From Taenia hydatigena (taxonomy: Eukaryota; Platyhelminthes; Cestoda; Cyclophyllidea; Taeniidae), in the NCBI GenBank assembly GCA_036345935.2, contig JADWOT020000010.1, positions 212,943 through 276,942 on the forward strand: 64,000 nt of DNA. The letters run 5' to 3'. Positions 1 through 11,051 of this stretch are shown in pieces. The notes under the pieces are model-generated. The model made no database searches and was not told where the DNA came from. It saw nothing but the letters and a program-made list of their open reading frames with translations. The translations under genes were made by a program, and so were the position numbers. Each line of letters starts with the position of its first letter. Within the stretch, counting starts at the first letter, position 1.

Positions 1-749
1 GAGAGACGCAGCTAAAGTACCTCATGGATTTGCTCTGTACGCATTCGTGGCGTAAAGTCATGTAATCATAGCACCTGCGAAGTCAATCTCATCTTAATAT
101 ATGATGTAGTATGCACTATTATTTACTGCTAAAGGAAAATCCTTCGTTTTATGCAGTTTATTTTCTCCCTAATTTGTTTTGCTCTGGAAGGTGAGAAGAC
201 AAATGATGGATATAAATGCAGTGCATGTGGCAAAGAGCACGGCGACTTAAGCAAGATGCACCGGCACCTCCTGCGTCATAGCGGTTGCAAGTTCTACTTC
301 TGCGTGCTTTGCCTCGAGGGTTTCAGCACACTTGCAGAAACGGCTTGTCACACAATGGCACACTTAGGTAAGGTTGGATTGTAGCCAGTGTTCTTTGTCC
401 ATTCCATTTAGCCAATAAAACACACTTTATACGTTCTTTTTCTTTTAAAGACAGAATTTTGCCACCAACGCCAAGCCCGATATTTGAAGAAAAGTGCAGA
501 AGTCCTATAAACCTAGAGCCTCCTCAATCCCCTGAGCCCAAAGATCAACATGAGGGCCCTGAAGAAGAACAGGGTAGCATAGATTACCAGTGCATTATTT
601 GTGGGTTTACTTTTGACCGGCTGGATGTAGTGTTATTCCATACGGAACAGCAGCATCCCACCGAACGAGATGTTATTAACCGGTTGCGTCTTCAACTTCT
701 GCGTGCTGCATTCGATCCCAAAGGCTATCGCCTCAGAATTTGCCGATAA
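1..749 (+). CDS. Three-finger C2H2 zinc-finger gene, 3' part (cut by window edge)
   Basis: Last three exons of the family gene described fully at 31245-32413. Exons are 1-51 (end of the third family exon, open at the window edge), 191-367 (177 bases, fingers 1 and 2) and 451-749 (299 bases, finger 3 and C-terminus, stop TAA at 747-749). Introns are GT-AG: donor GTAAAG at 52, acceptor CTGGAAG ending at 190; donor GTAAGG at 368, acceptor TTTTAAAG ending at 450. Phases join in frame, and reading on past the first donor meets a stop, which supports that intron. All three fingers keep their ligands: CX2C-X12-H-X3-H twice, then CX2C-X12-H-X4-H. The linker between fingers 2 and 3 is acidic and proline-rich. 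A possible AATAAA lies at about 818. The product is likely a nuclear DNA- or RNA-binding protein; its target is unknown. No disabling change is seen in the visible part. Confidence 0.75.
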
Positions 750-1453
750 AGAATGCTTAATCTTTCACTGGCAGCGAATTTCAAGAGATGAATTAATTTT
801 GTATCTATTTTTTGCAAAATAAAATGCTAACAGTAACGACATTTATAGGCTAGAATTGCAAGTCTAACTTGGTGCGATAAGAAAGGGCCAACCTTTCTAT
901 TAAAAATGGCCTGCTCCTCGCTTTCGTCAGTCTTTTTTACAAAACTTGGCTAACTAAACTGGTTTTGCTTTGTTTATTGCATTGCTACATAATAGTTGAC
1001 AGATATCAGATAAAAATGGAAAGAAATCTGTCATGGTTTCGCATCCAAGGGAGTCCACTTTGTGAAAAATATGAGGAACGTCTCACTCAAAGTCATTGTG
1101 ATGAAGTGTGGTATTTTTATCGGAGAGTAATTTGAATTAGAAAAGAGGAGGTTAAATGTGAAATGAGGAAAGCGCTTTTTTAAATACCGTTCAGGACAAC
1201 CCGTTACTTTTGATGTAGGCAAAGAAATCCGGTCGTCAATCCCTACGTCTCGTTAGTGCGACACTGGAAGTGGCCAAACAGAAGAGGCTTAGACAATGCG
1301 ATTACTGACCTGCATTTATTAATGGCGGTGGATCCATCGCTACGCACTATGCCTGTGGCTAAAGTGGCAGTTAACAGATCTACATGTAAAATGTAGTGAG
1401 GTGCATGACAGACGTGAATGTGTTGTAGCATTTATTAAGGCTATTTAGAGAAT
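1..1453 (-). repeat. Diverged inverted copy of the zinc-finger segment
   Basis: Beyond the gene, sequence to the first N gap matches the reverse complement of about 29425-32040 in tandem unit 1. The 3' flank at 780-1040 matches reverse 30930-31230; 1092-1190 matches reverse 29695-29795; 1225-1453 matches reverse 29425-29650. The part equivalent to about 29800-30900 is missing, so this copy carries a deletion of about 1.1 kb. Similarity is clear but well below that between the two tandem units, so this is an older copy. Confidence 0.7.
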
Positions 1454-1553
1454 NNNNNNNNNNNNNNNNNNNNNNNNNNNNNNNNNNNNNNNNNNNNNNN
1501 NNNNNNNNNNNNNNNNNNNNNNNNNNNNNNNNNNNNNNNNNNNNNNNNNNNNN
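1454..1553. other. Assembly gap, 100 N
   Basis: Exactly 100 N, the usual placeholder for a gap of unknown size. It breaks the diverged inverted copy at a point equivalent to about 29425 in tandem unit 1. Confidence 0.99.
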
Positions 1554-2426
1554 GCACATTAACAATAAGCCCAGTGAAAATTAACGATTATACTGAAGGA
1601 GGTAGGCCCACATTGAGAGAGGAATAAAACGCACGACGGGGAGAACTTTGGGGTCAAAAAAGCAAGCAAACCAAAATAGGTTCTATCATCTACTTATTGC
1701 ACACCCCTTGCCTCATATTCCCACACAGCGTTTTTGGCGGCTTATCACCTGTTCACATTCATTCCTAAATCACATGCACGAATGATGAAGAATTTTAGTC
1801 TGGACTGATGGACTAGAAGAGAGACCAGTAGATGTGTTCTATTTTGTCCCGAATAGCGTCATACGCTTTGCTTGCCTGCGCTTGGTATTACCTTTAGATA
1901 TTACTAACAGACCGCAACACTTTTTGCACTGGATCATAGTGGCAGGCTATAAAGGTTTACGTGGTTTAAAGATGCACACGTATTCTTGACTGCGATCCAA
2001 TATCAGTGGTTTCTTAATGTGTTCTCTGAGAATAAGAAACTTGAACCTAGCTCTGCAGCAGCACTACCTACCACAGCCCAATTTTTTTCAATCCTCGTAT
2101 CGGCGCTTTTGAATTATTTAGTCCATACCATAGTTGGCTTTGCCCAAAATTGCTCACTAGCCTCACTTAAGTCTCTAATTGTCAATCTTATCCCCATGAT
2201 ATGGCAGAATAGCAAGATTATGTATAACAGTCACACTTGACAGCGATTCTAAAGCTTCCCCTAGGCATTCTAGTCAAGGCTACCAACCATGAACAAGAAT
2301 GACAACATAATAGCGCAAGTAGACTTCACTGTTGTCAGTACATGAATGTTTTCTTCGCTTATGTGTGTTGCTGGCTGGTGTATGCTTTCTGTCTCCACCA
2401 CTGCCGAATTTCTTGGAGAGCACATC
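1554..2426. other. Intergenic stretch, no gene seen
   Basis: Start of the contig between the two N gaps. Short frames only, without recognisable domains or supported splice sites. No similarity to the zinc-finger segment was seen. Confidence 0.5.
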
Positions 2427-3278
2427 TCAACATATCCATTTAATTAAACTAGAAAAGTTGCCGATGAATCGATATCCATAGCGTTTGATGCACCATAGTC
2501 GCCAATTCTTCGTCGCGGCAGTCAGTGGGGAACTTTCGAGGCCACCAATGCTCTGGAGGAAATTGGCGAGACACTCCATCCTACTTGACTCATCCAGCAT
2601 CCAATTGATAATGACAGCAATAATTAGATGCTGATGAGGTGCAAGCGACTCAATGGCGGCTGTTAGATCAGTCTTGGAGAACGGGAAATCATCCACGACA
2701 TAGATGGTGCAGTCGCAACTAGCAAGTTGGTTCTCTGCGTCCTCTGCATAATATTTGGGTGGTCCATGAGCAGATTCATACACACAGACATATCCATTTA
2801 CAGAGGCCCGATGCAACCGAAATGGTACCTTGTTCATAAAACTGTTCTTTATAAACTTAATTAGCAATGATTTGCTATGCATTGTTCTATCCAACTCTAA
2901 TATCGCGTCTTCGTCTATGTCTGGCATAATGCGAAAGTTGACAGTTGTGTGCTCACGATCACACGCAAGGGTGGATAGGAAGCGGGAGTAGGACTTTGTT
3001 TGCAATTTCTGGTATAAGATGGCTTTAAAAGCATTTCGAAAGGAATTAGGCGAGGGTTGGGGGAAGAGCAGCTGGCAGAGGTGTTTGTCTACCCAGGTAA
3101 ACTGGTTGATGTGCTGACACAGAGGAGTGGAGAATGGCTTCGTCGATAAAATCCACCTCCAGCTCGGGATACTTAGGGCGAGACTTGCCAAATCCCACAC
3201 TCTAAGATATTTGCATATTCTCAGTTGCAATTCAGGTGGGAGATTAGTGATGTCGCGTTGTGCAGTATTTTGTTGAGC
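2427..3278 (-). CDS. F-box protein, FBXO4-like, last exon
   Basis: A 284-codon open frame running to a stop at 2427 and beginning right after a good acceptor (TTTTGAATTTAG), so it is best read as a terminal exon. It opens with a classic F-box: LPPELQLRICKYL, then WDLASLAL and a conserved tryptophan. F-box proteins recruit substrates to SCF (SKP1-CUL1) ubiquitin ligases. The remaining 200 or so residues resemble, from memory, the C-terminal small-GTPase-like domain of FBXO4: a CTIYVVDD strand, a PHQHLIIAVI strand, then R-M-x-C and a C-terminal part ending SSLIKWI. Human FBXO4 (387 residues) has an N-terminal tail before the F-box, so an upstream exon is expected, but none could be chosen confidently between 3300 and 4000. 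The F-box call is strong; the FBXO4 subfamily call is moderate. Confidence 0.62.
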   Translation of the reverse strand, partial: AQQNTAQRDITNLPPELQLRICKYLRVWDLASLALSIPSWRWILSTKPFSTPLCQHINQFTWVDKHLCQLLFPQPSPNSFRNAFKAILYQKLQTKSYSRFLSTLACDREHTTVNFRIMPDIDEDAILELDRTMHSKSLLIKFIKNSFMNKVPFRLHRASVNGYVCVYESAHGPPKYYAEDAENQLASCDCTIYVVDDFPFSKTDLTAAIESLAPHQHLIIAVIINWMLDESSRMECLANFLQSIGGLESSPLTAATKNWRLWCIKRYGYRFIGNFSSLIKWIC

Positions 3279-6200
3279 CTAAATTCAAAAGAAGGTATGC
3301 AGTCACGAGCGACGTCAAAGTCGAAAGCGTGAATAGAAATTTGAATGAACAGAGGTGGACAAAGATAAGTAAATAAATGACGAGACATAGGTGGAGACTA
3401 CCGCAGCCTACCATTGTCGGCAGTCGCCGACGCAGATACAAGGCGCGATGGTGATGCCGAAGCTTAAATAATGATCCGTGGGGGAGGGGGGGGGGCAAGG
3501 GAAGCAGATTGACCTCAGAGTGATGTTAGCACATTGGTTTCGTTCCATGTGGTCCAGTCTGAACGTCACCTTCTCATGACGCCCAACACGCTCTTCTTTT
3601 CCGCGAATCAAGAATGCGCTGAACCAATACGCAGTAGATACCAACGTCAACAATTGCATCACTACAGCTGTCAATTCTACTAAAGAGACACTACCATGTA
3701 ATTTAGCAGCCATTATAATTCGACTATTTTCCGAGGCGTGAAGGCCAAAAATGAAGCGTCACTTGACGAATACCCCGTAAACGAATGTGTGGACGCTGTT
3801 TTGGTGATTCGTTTTCGGAGGAGGCAAGATAACTCTTGATGAGTTAGGATACCTGCAAGCCAAAGCGGCGGTATAGTGGAAGTAAGAGGAAACCCTTTGT
3901 CTGTGATAGCGATAATAACAGCTTCATATGCCATGTTATCACTTAACTACTTTCCTAAAAAATTGGTCGTATACATTCCGCGCAAGTGAAAGTGAAATCT
4001 ACGGCCTGAATCGGAACTGTGACTGCTCTAAAGACACCTCTACAGAACGCCTAGAAACATGGTTATTTTCGCTGGATAAAGTCTAAGGAATCCGTGGATG
4101 GGCGTGCGTTTGTTGAAGCGAATCTTTACTGGGGCTCGTTGTGGGTTTATTCATCCCTTCACAGAAGCGATGTGGGAGTGAGGTCACCAAATTGGATGAG
4201 ACCGATTTGTGTAGGGCGAAACGAACCAGCTTCCACTCTCGACGCCTTTCACTTGCATTCATGATTTACCCATTCCTAATCTCTCTTTAACCTCCCTGAC
4301 TTGCGCCCAGTTGGCTGTGGCAGATGCCACCCTTACACACGGAGCAAGTTTTCCTCCCTTTTCACAAACGCAAGATACATGTTTAGCAATAACTAACCTT
4401 TAAAATCAACATCTTAGGACAACGTGGAAATGGTCGTGAACGTTGCTACCAAGACTGCTGTCGATGTTAGCCCACCAGTAGCAGAGCTAGTGCCTTGCTT
4501 ACTTGGTTTTAGTTTAACTCACGGTGAGGGATGCCCCATCATTTTGGAGCCGCAAATGTGGCTCGATACTTTCTCAAATAGATCAAAAACAGGATCGCGT
4601 CGAAGGTGCAACTATCACTGCCTCATTTCTAGGAAGGGCGCAATCTATAAACTCAACTTAATTTTTGCCCGTTTTGACATTGCTAATTCAACATCTTCTC
4701 CTCCCGCTCCATGTCGTGCTTTTCGGATTTGAGAATTCAAGTTCTTCACATTCGCATCTACTTTATCCACTTTGAATTCGCAAAATCAATTTTGTCTCCT
4801 TCGGCTTTACAGCATGCGATTTGACTTCGTGAATTTGAAGTTTCCTTCCTCTGATTTATTTGAGTTTCCTTTAGATTGGGACAGTAAAGGAGAGGACGAC
4901 TGAAGATACTGCCCTTCATCCTGCAAGCTGACGTGAGTCATCGCCATTGTTAAAATGTGTGAAGTAACGATATTTAATGATGGCATGCATATCTTTACGA
5001 TGTTTTAACATGTTTTTCTTCTTTGTAGAGCTACTTTGCTCTAACAGACAGAAACATGGCATTTCTTTGTGCTAACTCCTCTGTTGTTCAATCAGTGGCG
5101 CCTTTTAATTGTGCTAAACTCAACCACAGCCAGATAAGTAATGAGTAGATGCAAAGGAATGCTGGGAAAAGTGTGCTAAACACACGAATGAAGGCAATGA
5201 ATTTATGCTATTTGAAGTTCGTTTTAGTAGGTCAAAAAGACTATTGTGGAGGATCGTGAGTATTTCATGCTTTTGTGGATGGTTGATAGGCTGCGCAGAG
5301 ACCTCAGTAGCGCCTTTGACATCTGGTGATGCGTAGTCATTCCTGATGTCATCCCTTAATCTCATACGAGTGGAGGTTACGGGGGAGGAAAAATGACAGT
5401 TATAGTCATGTTATCGTGTTGGAGTCTAGTCGCTAACCCAAACATCCAACCTACTTTACAGCGCAAATCATGTCATGTAGTCCATTAAAAATTTATGGAT
5501 TAGTTTGCAAAATGATTCGGCAGAGTAAAGACAGATTTGTGCTTATATAATACTTTGATAATTTAATTAATTCGGTATCAGATTATGTTGGTAGATAGGC
5601 AAATGCATCAACTGTGCTTAGCGCTTGTAATGCTTACCTCGCTACAGCAGTGTGACACTCTGCCACTTCAGGAAGGACTCACGATGCGATTCCTTTTCGC
5701 GCCAAATGATCACGAAACAGACTTGGTGCACTGGTTTCCAGTATGATTATTTTAGCGGTGGGTGGCTTCCAGTTCGCTTCAAACAAAAAGTGCAAGTTTT
5801 TTGACGCCTATAAGTCCAGTAATCTGCTCTGGACTGATTTTGCGAATGCTCGTCTGATATCTTTCCCATTTGCACAATACCGCCACCAGAATTAGGGCTT
5901 TTGCAAGTTTAGTTAGCAATTTATATCATTGGCACCTGAAATGTTGGTGAGATTTTTATCGTGTGTCTTTAGCATAATGTCAAGTCGTTCCTCTTCTAAC
6001 AATGGTAGGAAGATACGGCAGACATTGTCTGCAGTCGGCATAGTCTGCAAGTCACGCTCGTGAACAGGGTTACAATCCATCTCCGTAGTCCGTTAAAGGG
6101 TTGAACAGGATATTGAGACATTAAGACAGACCGGAGATGTGCTTGTTGTTTCGCTTGTTTTTGGAAAACTCTAAAGCTTAGAAGGTAAAACTTATGCCGA

Positions 6201-6589
6201 GCTCTTTTTGGAATAAATTCTACTTTCACGAAATTAAAATTTTTAGTTGTTGTTATAGAGTGTTTTGGCAATTGATTGGATCTTGATATGCTTGCGTTGC
6301 TGCAGAAGCCAACATTTATGGTGCTTATGTCGCTATGAACAAAGCCAGTACTACACCCTCCATTTTCATCCAATCCTCGATGAATGTGTGTCGTGAGTGT
6401 AGATGGCGTGGAAAGGCATCAGGAATCATTAATGTTCTGCAAGAATCTGATGCACTATTTGGCCATCGGCCTACACTTCACATACCCTTGCCTTTTACGA
6501 GTCAGTTTGATTCACGCTGCATAAAATGAATGCCTTTCTGCTATTCTTCTTCACCTTGGGTTCACATGTTGCCCCATTTCGTAAGCAAA
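3279..6589. other. Intergenic or intronic stretch, no gene supported
   Basis: Frames of 80-125 codons occur (3408-3713 -, 3713-3934 -, 4424-4732 +, 5996-6373 -) but have no domains, no paralogue in the window and no consistent splice context. 3300-4000 could hold the 5' exons of the F-box gene. A short G-rich run lies near 3481-3497. Confidence 0.4.
4882..4932 (-). repeat. Short repeat matching the end of the 9724 insertion
   Basis: These 50 or so bases match the reverse complement of 9724-9772 at most positions. The similarity stops sharply at GCTGACG (4932), which corresponds exactly to the left end of the inferred insertion at 9724. It does not extend convincingly leftwards, so this looks like a terminal fragment of the same element. 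Confidence 0.5.
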
Positions 6590-6616
6590 GTTCACGCTTG
6601 TGATGGGCGCATACAC

Positions 6617-6847
6617 TCATTCCTCCAGCTGACCATCCACGCACTCAGCCAGTAAATGCTGGCCAGCGTCGCCCTCCACCATGATCAATTTGTCACAACG
6701 ATAGTACATTGCATAAGACTTCGAGGTTTCTGGGGCAGCATCTCGATGACAATCATTATAAAGCCAGGAGATGGCAGGCAATCTGCTGTGTGTTGTAGAG
6801 CAGTATCCACATGTCATGTCTGTGCAATCCCCCACTTGTACAAACAA
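6617..6847 (-). pseudogene. Degenerate zinc-finger-like exon, repeat A copy 1
   Basis: The minus-strand frame pairs with 9141-9365 in the second copy. There a CHRC pair is followed eleven residues later by HHLLANG, which resembles finger 1 of the local zinc-finger family (CX2C...HxHLLRH). In this copy the first cysteine is tyrosine (YYRC) and the downstream histidines are partly lost. If it ever was a finger exon it is no longer functional. The similarity is weak and could be chance. Confidence 0.2.
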
Positions 6848-7609
6848 ATGTTCGAGTTACGAAATGGCGGTAGTAAAGACCATTGAGATCATTCCCAAGT
6901 ACCATTTCTAATCCATCCAGCATATTTTTGTTAATTTATTTTCATCTTTAGACCATAGGTTGGACGTTTAGTAGAGGAGTCTAAATTCATTATAATTCGT
7001 TCCGCATTTTGTGCTTGCTAATCCCAATTCTAAAGTGCTGCCTCATGTATCGTTGGTCGAAGTGCTGATGCAACAGAACGAGGCGACACTTATGGAATAA
7101 TAGCAAAGTTTCTTATTTCTGCCGGATAGAGCACAGTATTTATACAAAGAACTAAATATGTTGAAAATATCCTGGAGATATGCATATCATCATGGCAGAA
7201 CACTATTATCGGTTCATACCAACTCTCATAAGGAAGTAAAGAACAAAACAGAAAAAACAAACTCCTTGATCTTCCACAAGAGTGCCCTCGATTGTCTTTA
7301 CGCATCAAATGTGATGCGTTGCTTGATGGGCAGAGAAAACCATCATAGATTGATTCTGCCATTGTAGTGCCAACATAAGTTGCACATGGCACTATTGAAG
7401 GGGAAGAGGCCACCCACAATACTTTTGCTTCAGCCTTTACACACCTGCAATGGGTGCGCATAGTAGATGAGGGAATTCATCGGTAGAGAGATGGTGGTAT
7501 TTGACCCGAGGTAAAGTGATGAGTGTCATGTATGTGCGGAGTGCACTTCCCTCCGATGGCAGATGCGGTTCGTTTCGTCACGAGCACCGCATTCGCTGTT
7601 GCAGTGCAT

Positions 7610-7888
7610 TCATTTAAAATGGCAGTAATTAGATAAAAAATTAAGGAAAGGTGAAAATAAGAGGAATGCCAACTCAAGGTACTTAGCCACATCGCTACAT
7701 GAACGCCACCTACCAAAACCATAATCCTTCTCCTCCAGCCACCTATACAAGCATAAATCTGACCCAAAGTATGCAAGAAATGACACTAAAATACATAGGA
7801 TAACAAGTGCATAACACACATTAGGTCCGCGCATGCGTGGCTGATATTTAAACACGAAAAGGAGACAAATTAAAACTACAGATTGCAT
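7610..7888 (-). CDS. Possible tetraspan (claudin/PMP22-like) membrane exon, repeat A copy 1
   Basis: A 92-codon minus frame with a short hydrophobic start (VVLICLLFVF), a longer hydrophobic stretch (VCYALVILCILVSFLAYF), then RWLEEKDYGFGRWRSC and another hydrophobic run (LELAFLLFSPFL). A transmembrane segment followed by a W...G..W..C signature is the layout of the first loop in claudin/PMP22-type tetraspans, but only this one exon-sized piece is visible. The second copy at 10575-11051 keeps the same peptide with few replacements, which hints at past constraint. Relative to it this copy has a one-base indel near 7637. Function is not established; a noncoding repeat with an accidental open frame is the alternative. 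Confidence 0.3.
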   Translation of the reverse strand: MQSVVLICLLFVFKYQPRMRGPNVCYALVILCILVSFLAYFGSDLCLYRWLEEKDYGFGRWRSCSDVAKYLELAFLLFSPFLNFLSNYCHFK

Positions 7889-8240
7889 TTATTGAACATT
7901 TGCTGTTGAATGTATTGGTCCTTTGCTTAGGGAAATGTATCGCGCCAAGATTTTTTACAAAATTGTTACAAATATAAAATTGTGATATCGCTCATTCAAA
8001 CAGTTCCGTAAGCGAATAGGTTGTAAGAGCATATTTGAATTCGATCGCCACAGTTTTGCATAATAATTCATGTCTCTTCAACTGTAGCACCAAGCATAAA
8101 AGAGAGAGCAGTACTGGTTACATTAATCGTGGATACTAGCCGATCTAAAGGCATTCATGTTTGTTCCATTCTAACGACCATCATGGGACAATCACGCACT
8201 GCTCAGCTAGTCAGGGTTAATTTTTTTCCCAATAATCACC

Positions 8241-9129
8241 AAGTATTAGGTGATTTTTAGCTATGGATGATCCAGAACTTTGTCGCTAATAAAATATTCG
8301 TACTCAAATTCATTTTAAAGCTGCCAAGCATCACGGTGGTATAGCAGATAATGTATGGGCGCTTGAATGCCTGAAGCAGCCAAAGTTGGCTAAAATTTAG
8401 CCTGGCCAACAGAATCGCAATCTGCTCTTGTAATCCACCATAGAATTAATCAAACTATCGTGGCACTACATTAATCCATACTATTTTATTCCTTCTAATA
8501 ATCTTTCCAAATAACAGTGTTTTAACAATGTACAACGCAATTAGCCCATCATCATTAGCTTTATTGTGAGTCCATTTGACTGGATTTTGATGCCTTGGCA
8601 TGACCTTAGATCACATTAAAGAACCCAGGTCATGTAAACGTGACTCTGACTACTGTCTCCCCCTTTCCTCCCCTCCCCTCATTTGACATCAAATTTGCCT
8701 AAAATCCCAACCCACCACGAAGCCCTATTTTGCGTGGGACTAGAAGACGATGTCAGGGGTGATAGTGCGTCACCAGGTGTCGAAGGTGTTAGTGAGGTCG
8801 TCTTCCGTAGCCCTTTGATCCTCTGCACCAACTAACATGGGTTCAGGCTACTTTATCGCAGCGCCATCACATATTTAAGGGATAATGTCTGGACCGATGT
8901 GCACATCACGCTTTCATCAGCATCCCCTCACATCCTGGCATAAACCATCTTGCAATGATCGAGTCCAACACAGATTTAAGAAGCGCGCTTACGATGAAGG
9001 AACTGTTGGTGCAGAGAACAGTGTTGATTCTGTCCCATCAGACACAGTAGCCAAACAATTAAGCAGTAACATTGCCGGTTCCCTGTTAATTTTCTCTGAT
9101 TCTTTAAGAACAGCGTCGATGTGCATTCG
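8241..9129. other. Stretch between repeat A copies, no gene seen
   Basis: Unique sequence. A pyrimidine-rich run lies near 8655-8690 (CCCCCTTTCCTCCCCTCCCC). No frame has recognisable features. Confidence 0.5.
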
Positions 9130-9140
9130 TCTTCGCAGCA

Positions 9141-9365
9141 TCACTGTTCCCATTTGTCTTTCATTTCGCGACCATTAGCCAGTAAATGATGGTCAGCGTT
9201 GCTCTCCATCTTAATCGATTTGTCACAACGATGGCACCATTGCATAAGGCTTTGATGTTTCTGGGCAGCATCTTGATGACAAGTCATTATAAAGTCAGGA
9301 GATCGCAGACAATCAGCTGAGTGTGTTAGAGCAGTATCCTTATAATCCCCCATTTGTACTAACAA
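9141..9365 (-). pseudogene. Degenerate zinc-finger-like exon, repeat A copy 2
   Basis: Better preserved partner of 6617-6847. The minus frame holds CHRCDKSIKM followed by DHHLLANG, close to the CX2C-X12-H-L-L-x-H pattern of the local family's first finger. An upstream CHQDAAQKH could be the end of another finger. No flanking exons were found. Confidence 0.22.
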
Positions 9366-9723
9366 GTGTTCGAGTTACAACATGGTGGTGGTAAAGACCA
9401 TTGAGATATTTTCCAAGTGCCATTTCTAGTCCATCCAGTATATTCCTTGTTCATACATCTATATCTTTAAGCCACGAGTTTTGTGTATAGTGAAAGAGTC
9501 TAAATTCATTGTGATTCGTTCCTTATATTGTGCTTGCTGATCCCAATTTTGAAGTGCTACCTCATGTATCGTTGGTCGAAGTAGTAATGCAACACAGGAC
9601 ATGGCGACACTTATGGAATAATAGAAAAATGTCTCATTTCTGTTCGAGAGGGCACAGTACCTGTACAAAGAATTAAAGACGCTAAAAATATCTTAGAGAT
9701 ATGCATTTCATAGTGGAAAACAT

Positions 9724-10433
9724 CGTCAGCTTGCAGGATGAAGAGTAGTATCTTCATCCGTCCCCTCCATTGCAGTCGTAAACTGGCATATTGTTGTAGG
9801 TGCTACCCCATAGCACTATCACTTTTCGTTAGGAACTTTCATTGGGCAAGAATTTGATTTTATTTTAACAACGTCTCAACATCAAGCTGGTGTTTGATTC
9901 GCTAAAATAAGGAGCTCTTACGGCATCAATCGAAGAATTAATCTTATCATTAGTGGAAGTGCAAGTGTGCAAATCTTCGTCAGTACTCGTAGTTTTGGTT
10001 GGAAATGAATCTGCACCTCGCCTTCATCCTCTTCCTCGAAATGCCTAGCCAGTTATTCAGCTGTAACAAGGTGCAGCCAAAGTTGTTTCATAAAGCAATC
10101 AGTTATTAGGGTATGATGGAACTTGGGGGTCCACCGCTGTACTGCGTATCCGTACAAAAGAACGAAAGTAAAGCTGACAAATAACGAAGGGAGAAGTTTA
10201 TTCTACATGACTTAGGCAGAAGCCAATCATGGTGTGGTGTCCAAGGCTGCTCCTTAAAAGCCCGAGAAGCTATATTGTACTTGTTCGAGTAAATGCACCT
10301 CCATAGCCATTGTTGTTCAAGAATTGCGAATCTTGTGACGCCACGCACTGCATCTGCCACCGATACCATTGATAAGGATGAGGAAGTGCGTCATCACTTT
10401 GCCTCGTCCTTAATACTGCCAAGGCCGTCGAAT
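9724..10433. mobile_element. Probable 710-base insertion with a 5-base target duplication
   Basis: Present in repeat A copy 2 and absent from copy 1. It is flanked by the same five bases, AACAT, at 9719-9723 and 10434-10438, as a target-site duplication would be; the matching place in copy 1 is about 7198. The left end (CGTCAGCTTGCAGG) occurs in reverse orientation at 4882-4932 and stops there at the same base. No terminal inverted repeat and no protein are visible, so it would be non-autonomous. A deletion in copy 1 is the alternative, but does not explain the shared terminus at 4932. Confidence 0.45.
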
Positions 10434-10574
10434 AACATTCTTATCGATTCATACCACCCCTTACAAGGAAGTAAGGGACGAAAGAGAGTGGGCAAACTCC
10501 TTGCCCTTCTACATGAGTGCCCTCGATTGTCTTTTCGCGTCAAATGTGAAGCGTTTCATGCTGAGCATTGAACA

Positions 10575-11051
10575 TCATAGGTTAATTCCGCTATTGTAGT
10601 GCCAACATGCGCTGTACATGGCACTATCAAAAAGGAAAAGGCCATCCACAATACTTTTTGCTTCGGCCTTTGCACACCTGTAATGGGTGCGCATTGTAGA
10701 TGAGAGCACTCTTCGTTGGTGAAATGGTAGTTTTTGGCCCGAAGCAAAGTGATGAGTGTCATGCATGTGCGGAGTGCACTTCCTTCCTGTGGCAGACACG
10801 GTTCGTTTCGTCACGAGCTCCGCATTCGCTGTTGCTGTGTATTCATTTAAAATGACAGTGAGTCGATAAAAGTTAAGGAAAGGTAAAAATAAGAGGAATG
10901 CCAACTCAAGGTACTTAGCCACATTGCTACATGAATGCCATCTACCAAAACCACAATCCTTCTTTTCCAGCCACCTATGCAAGCATAAATCTGACCCAAA
11001 GTATGCAAGAAATGACACTAAAATACATAGGGTGCTAAGTGAATAACACAC
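10575..11051 (-). CDS. Possible tetraspan (claudin/PMP22-like) membrane exon, repeat A copy 2
   Basis: A 158-codon minus frame whose first 60 or so residues repeat the membrane segment and loop of 7610-7888: LCILVSFLAYFGSDLC, then RWLEKKDCGFGRWHSC. The frame stays open through the position where copy 1 has an indel, so this is the less damaged copy. Histidine- and cysteine-rich residues follow without a recognised domain. No splice-linked second exon was found. Treat it as a candidate exon only. Confidence 0.3.
   Translation of the reverse strand: MCYSLSTLCILVSFLAYFGSDLCLHRWLEKKDCGFGRWHSCSNVAKYLELAFLLFLPFLNFYRLTVILNEYTATANAELVTKRTVSATGRKCTPHMHDTHHFASGQKLPFHQRRVLSSTMRTHYRCAKAEAKSIVDGLFLFDSAMYSACWHYNSGINL

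Larger units (their letters stand above)
6590..8240. repeat. Direct repeat A, copy 1
   Basis: Collinear with 9130-11480. For example 6655-6790 matches 9177-9310, 7080-7190 matches 9600-9715, 7250-7900 matches 10480-11150, and 8090-8220 matches 11340-11470. Divergence is perhaps 10-20% with many small indels, so this is an old duplication. It lacks the 710-base insertion found in copy 2. Confidence 0.7.

Noticed and set aside
3408..3934. Two minus frames upstream of the F-box exon as its 5' exons
   Set aside because: The only donor-like site (GTAGGC near 3413) is weak and the phase does not fit the acceptor at 3279. No resemblance to FBXO4 N-termini.
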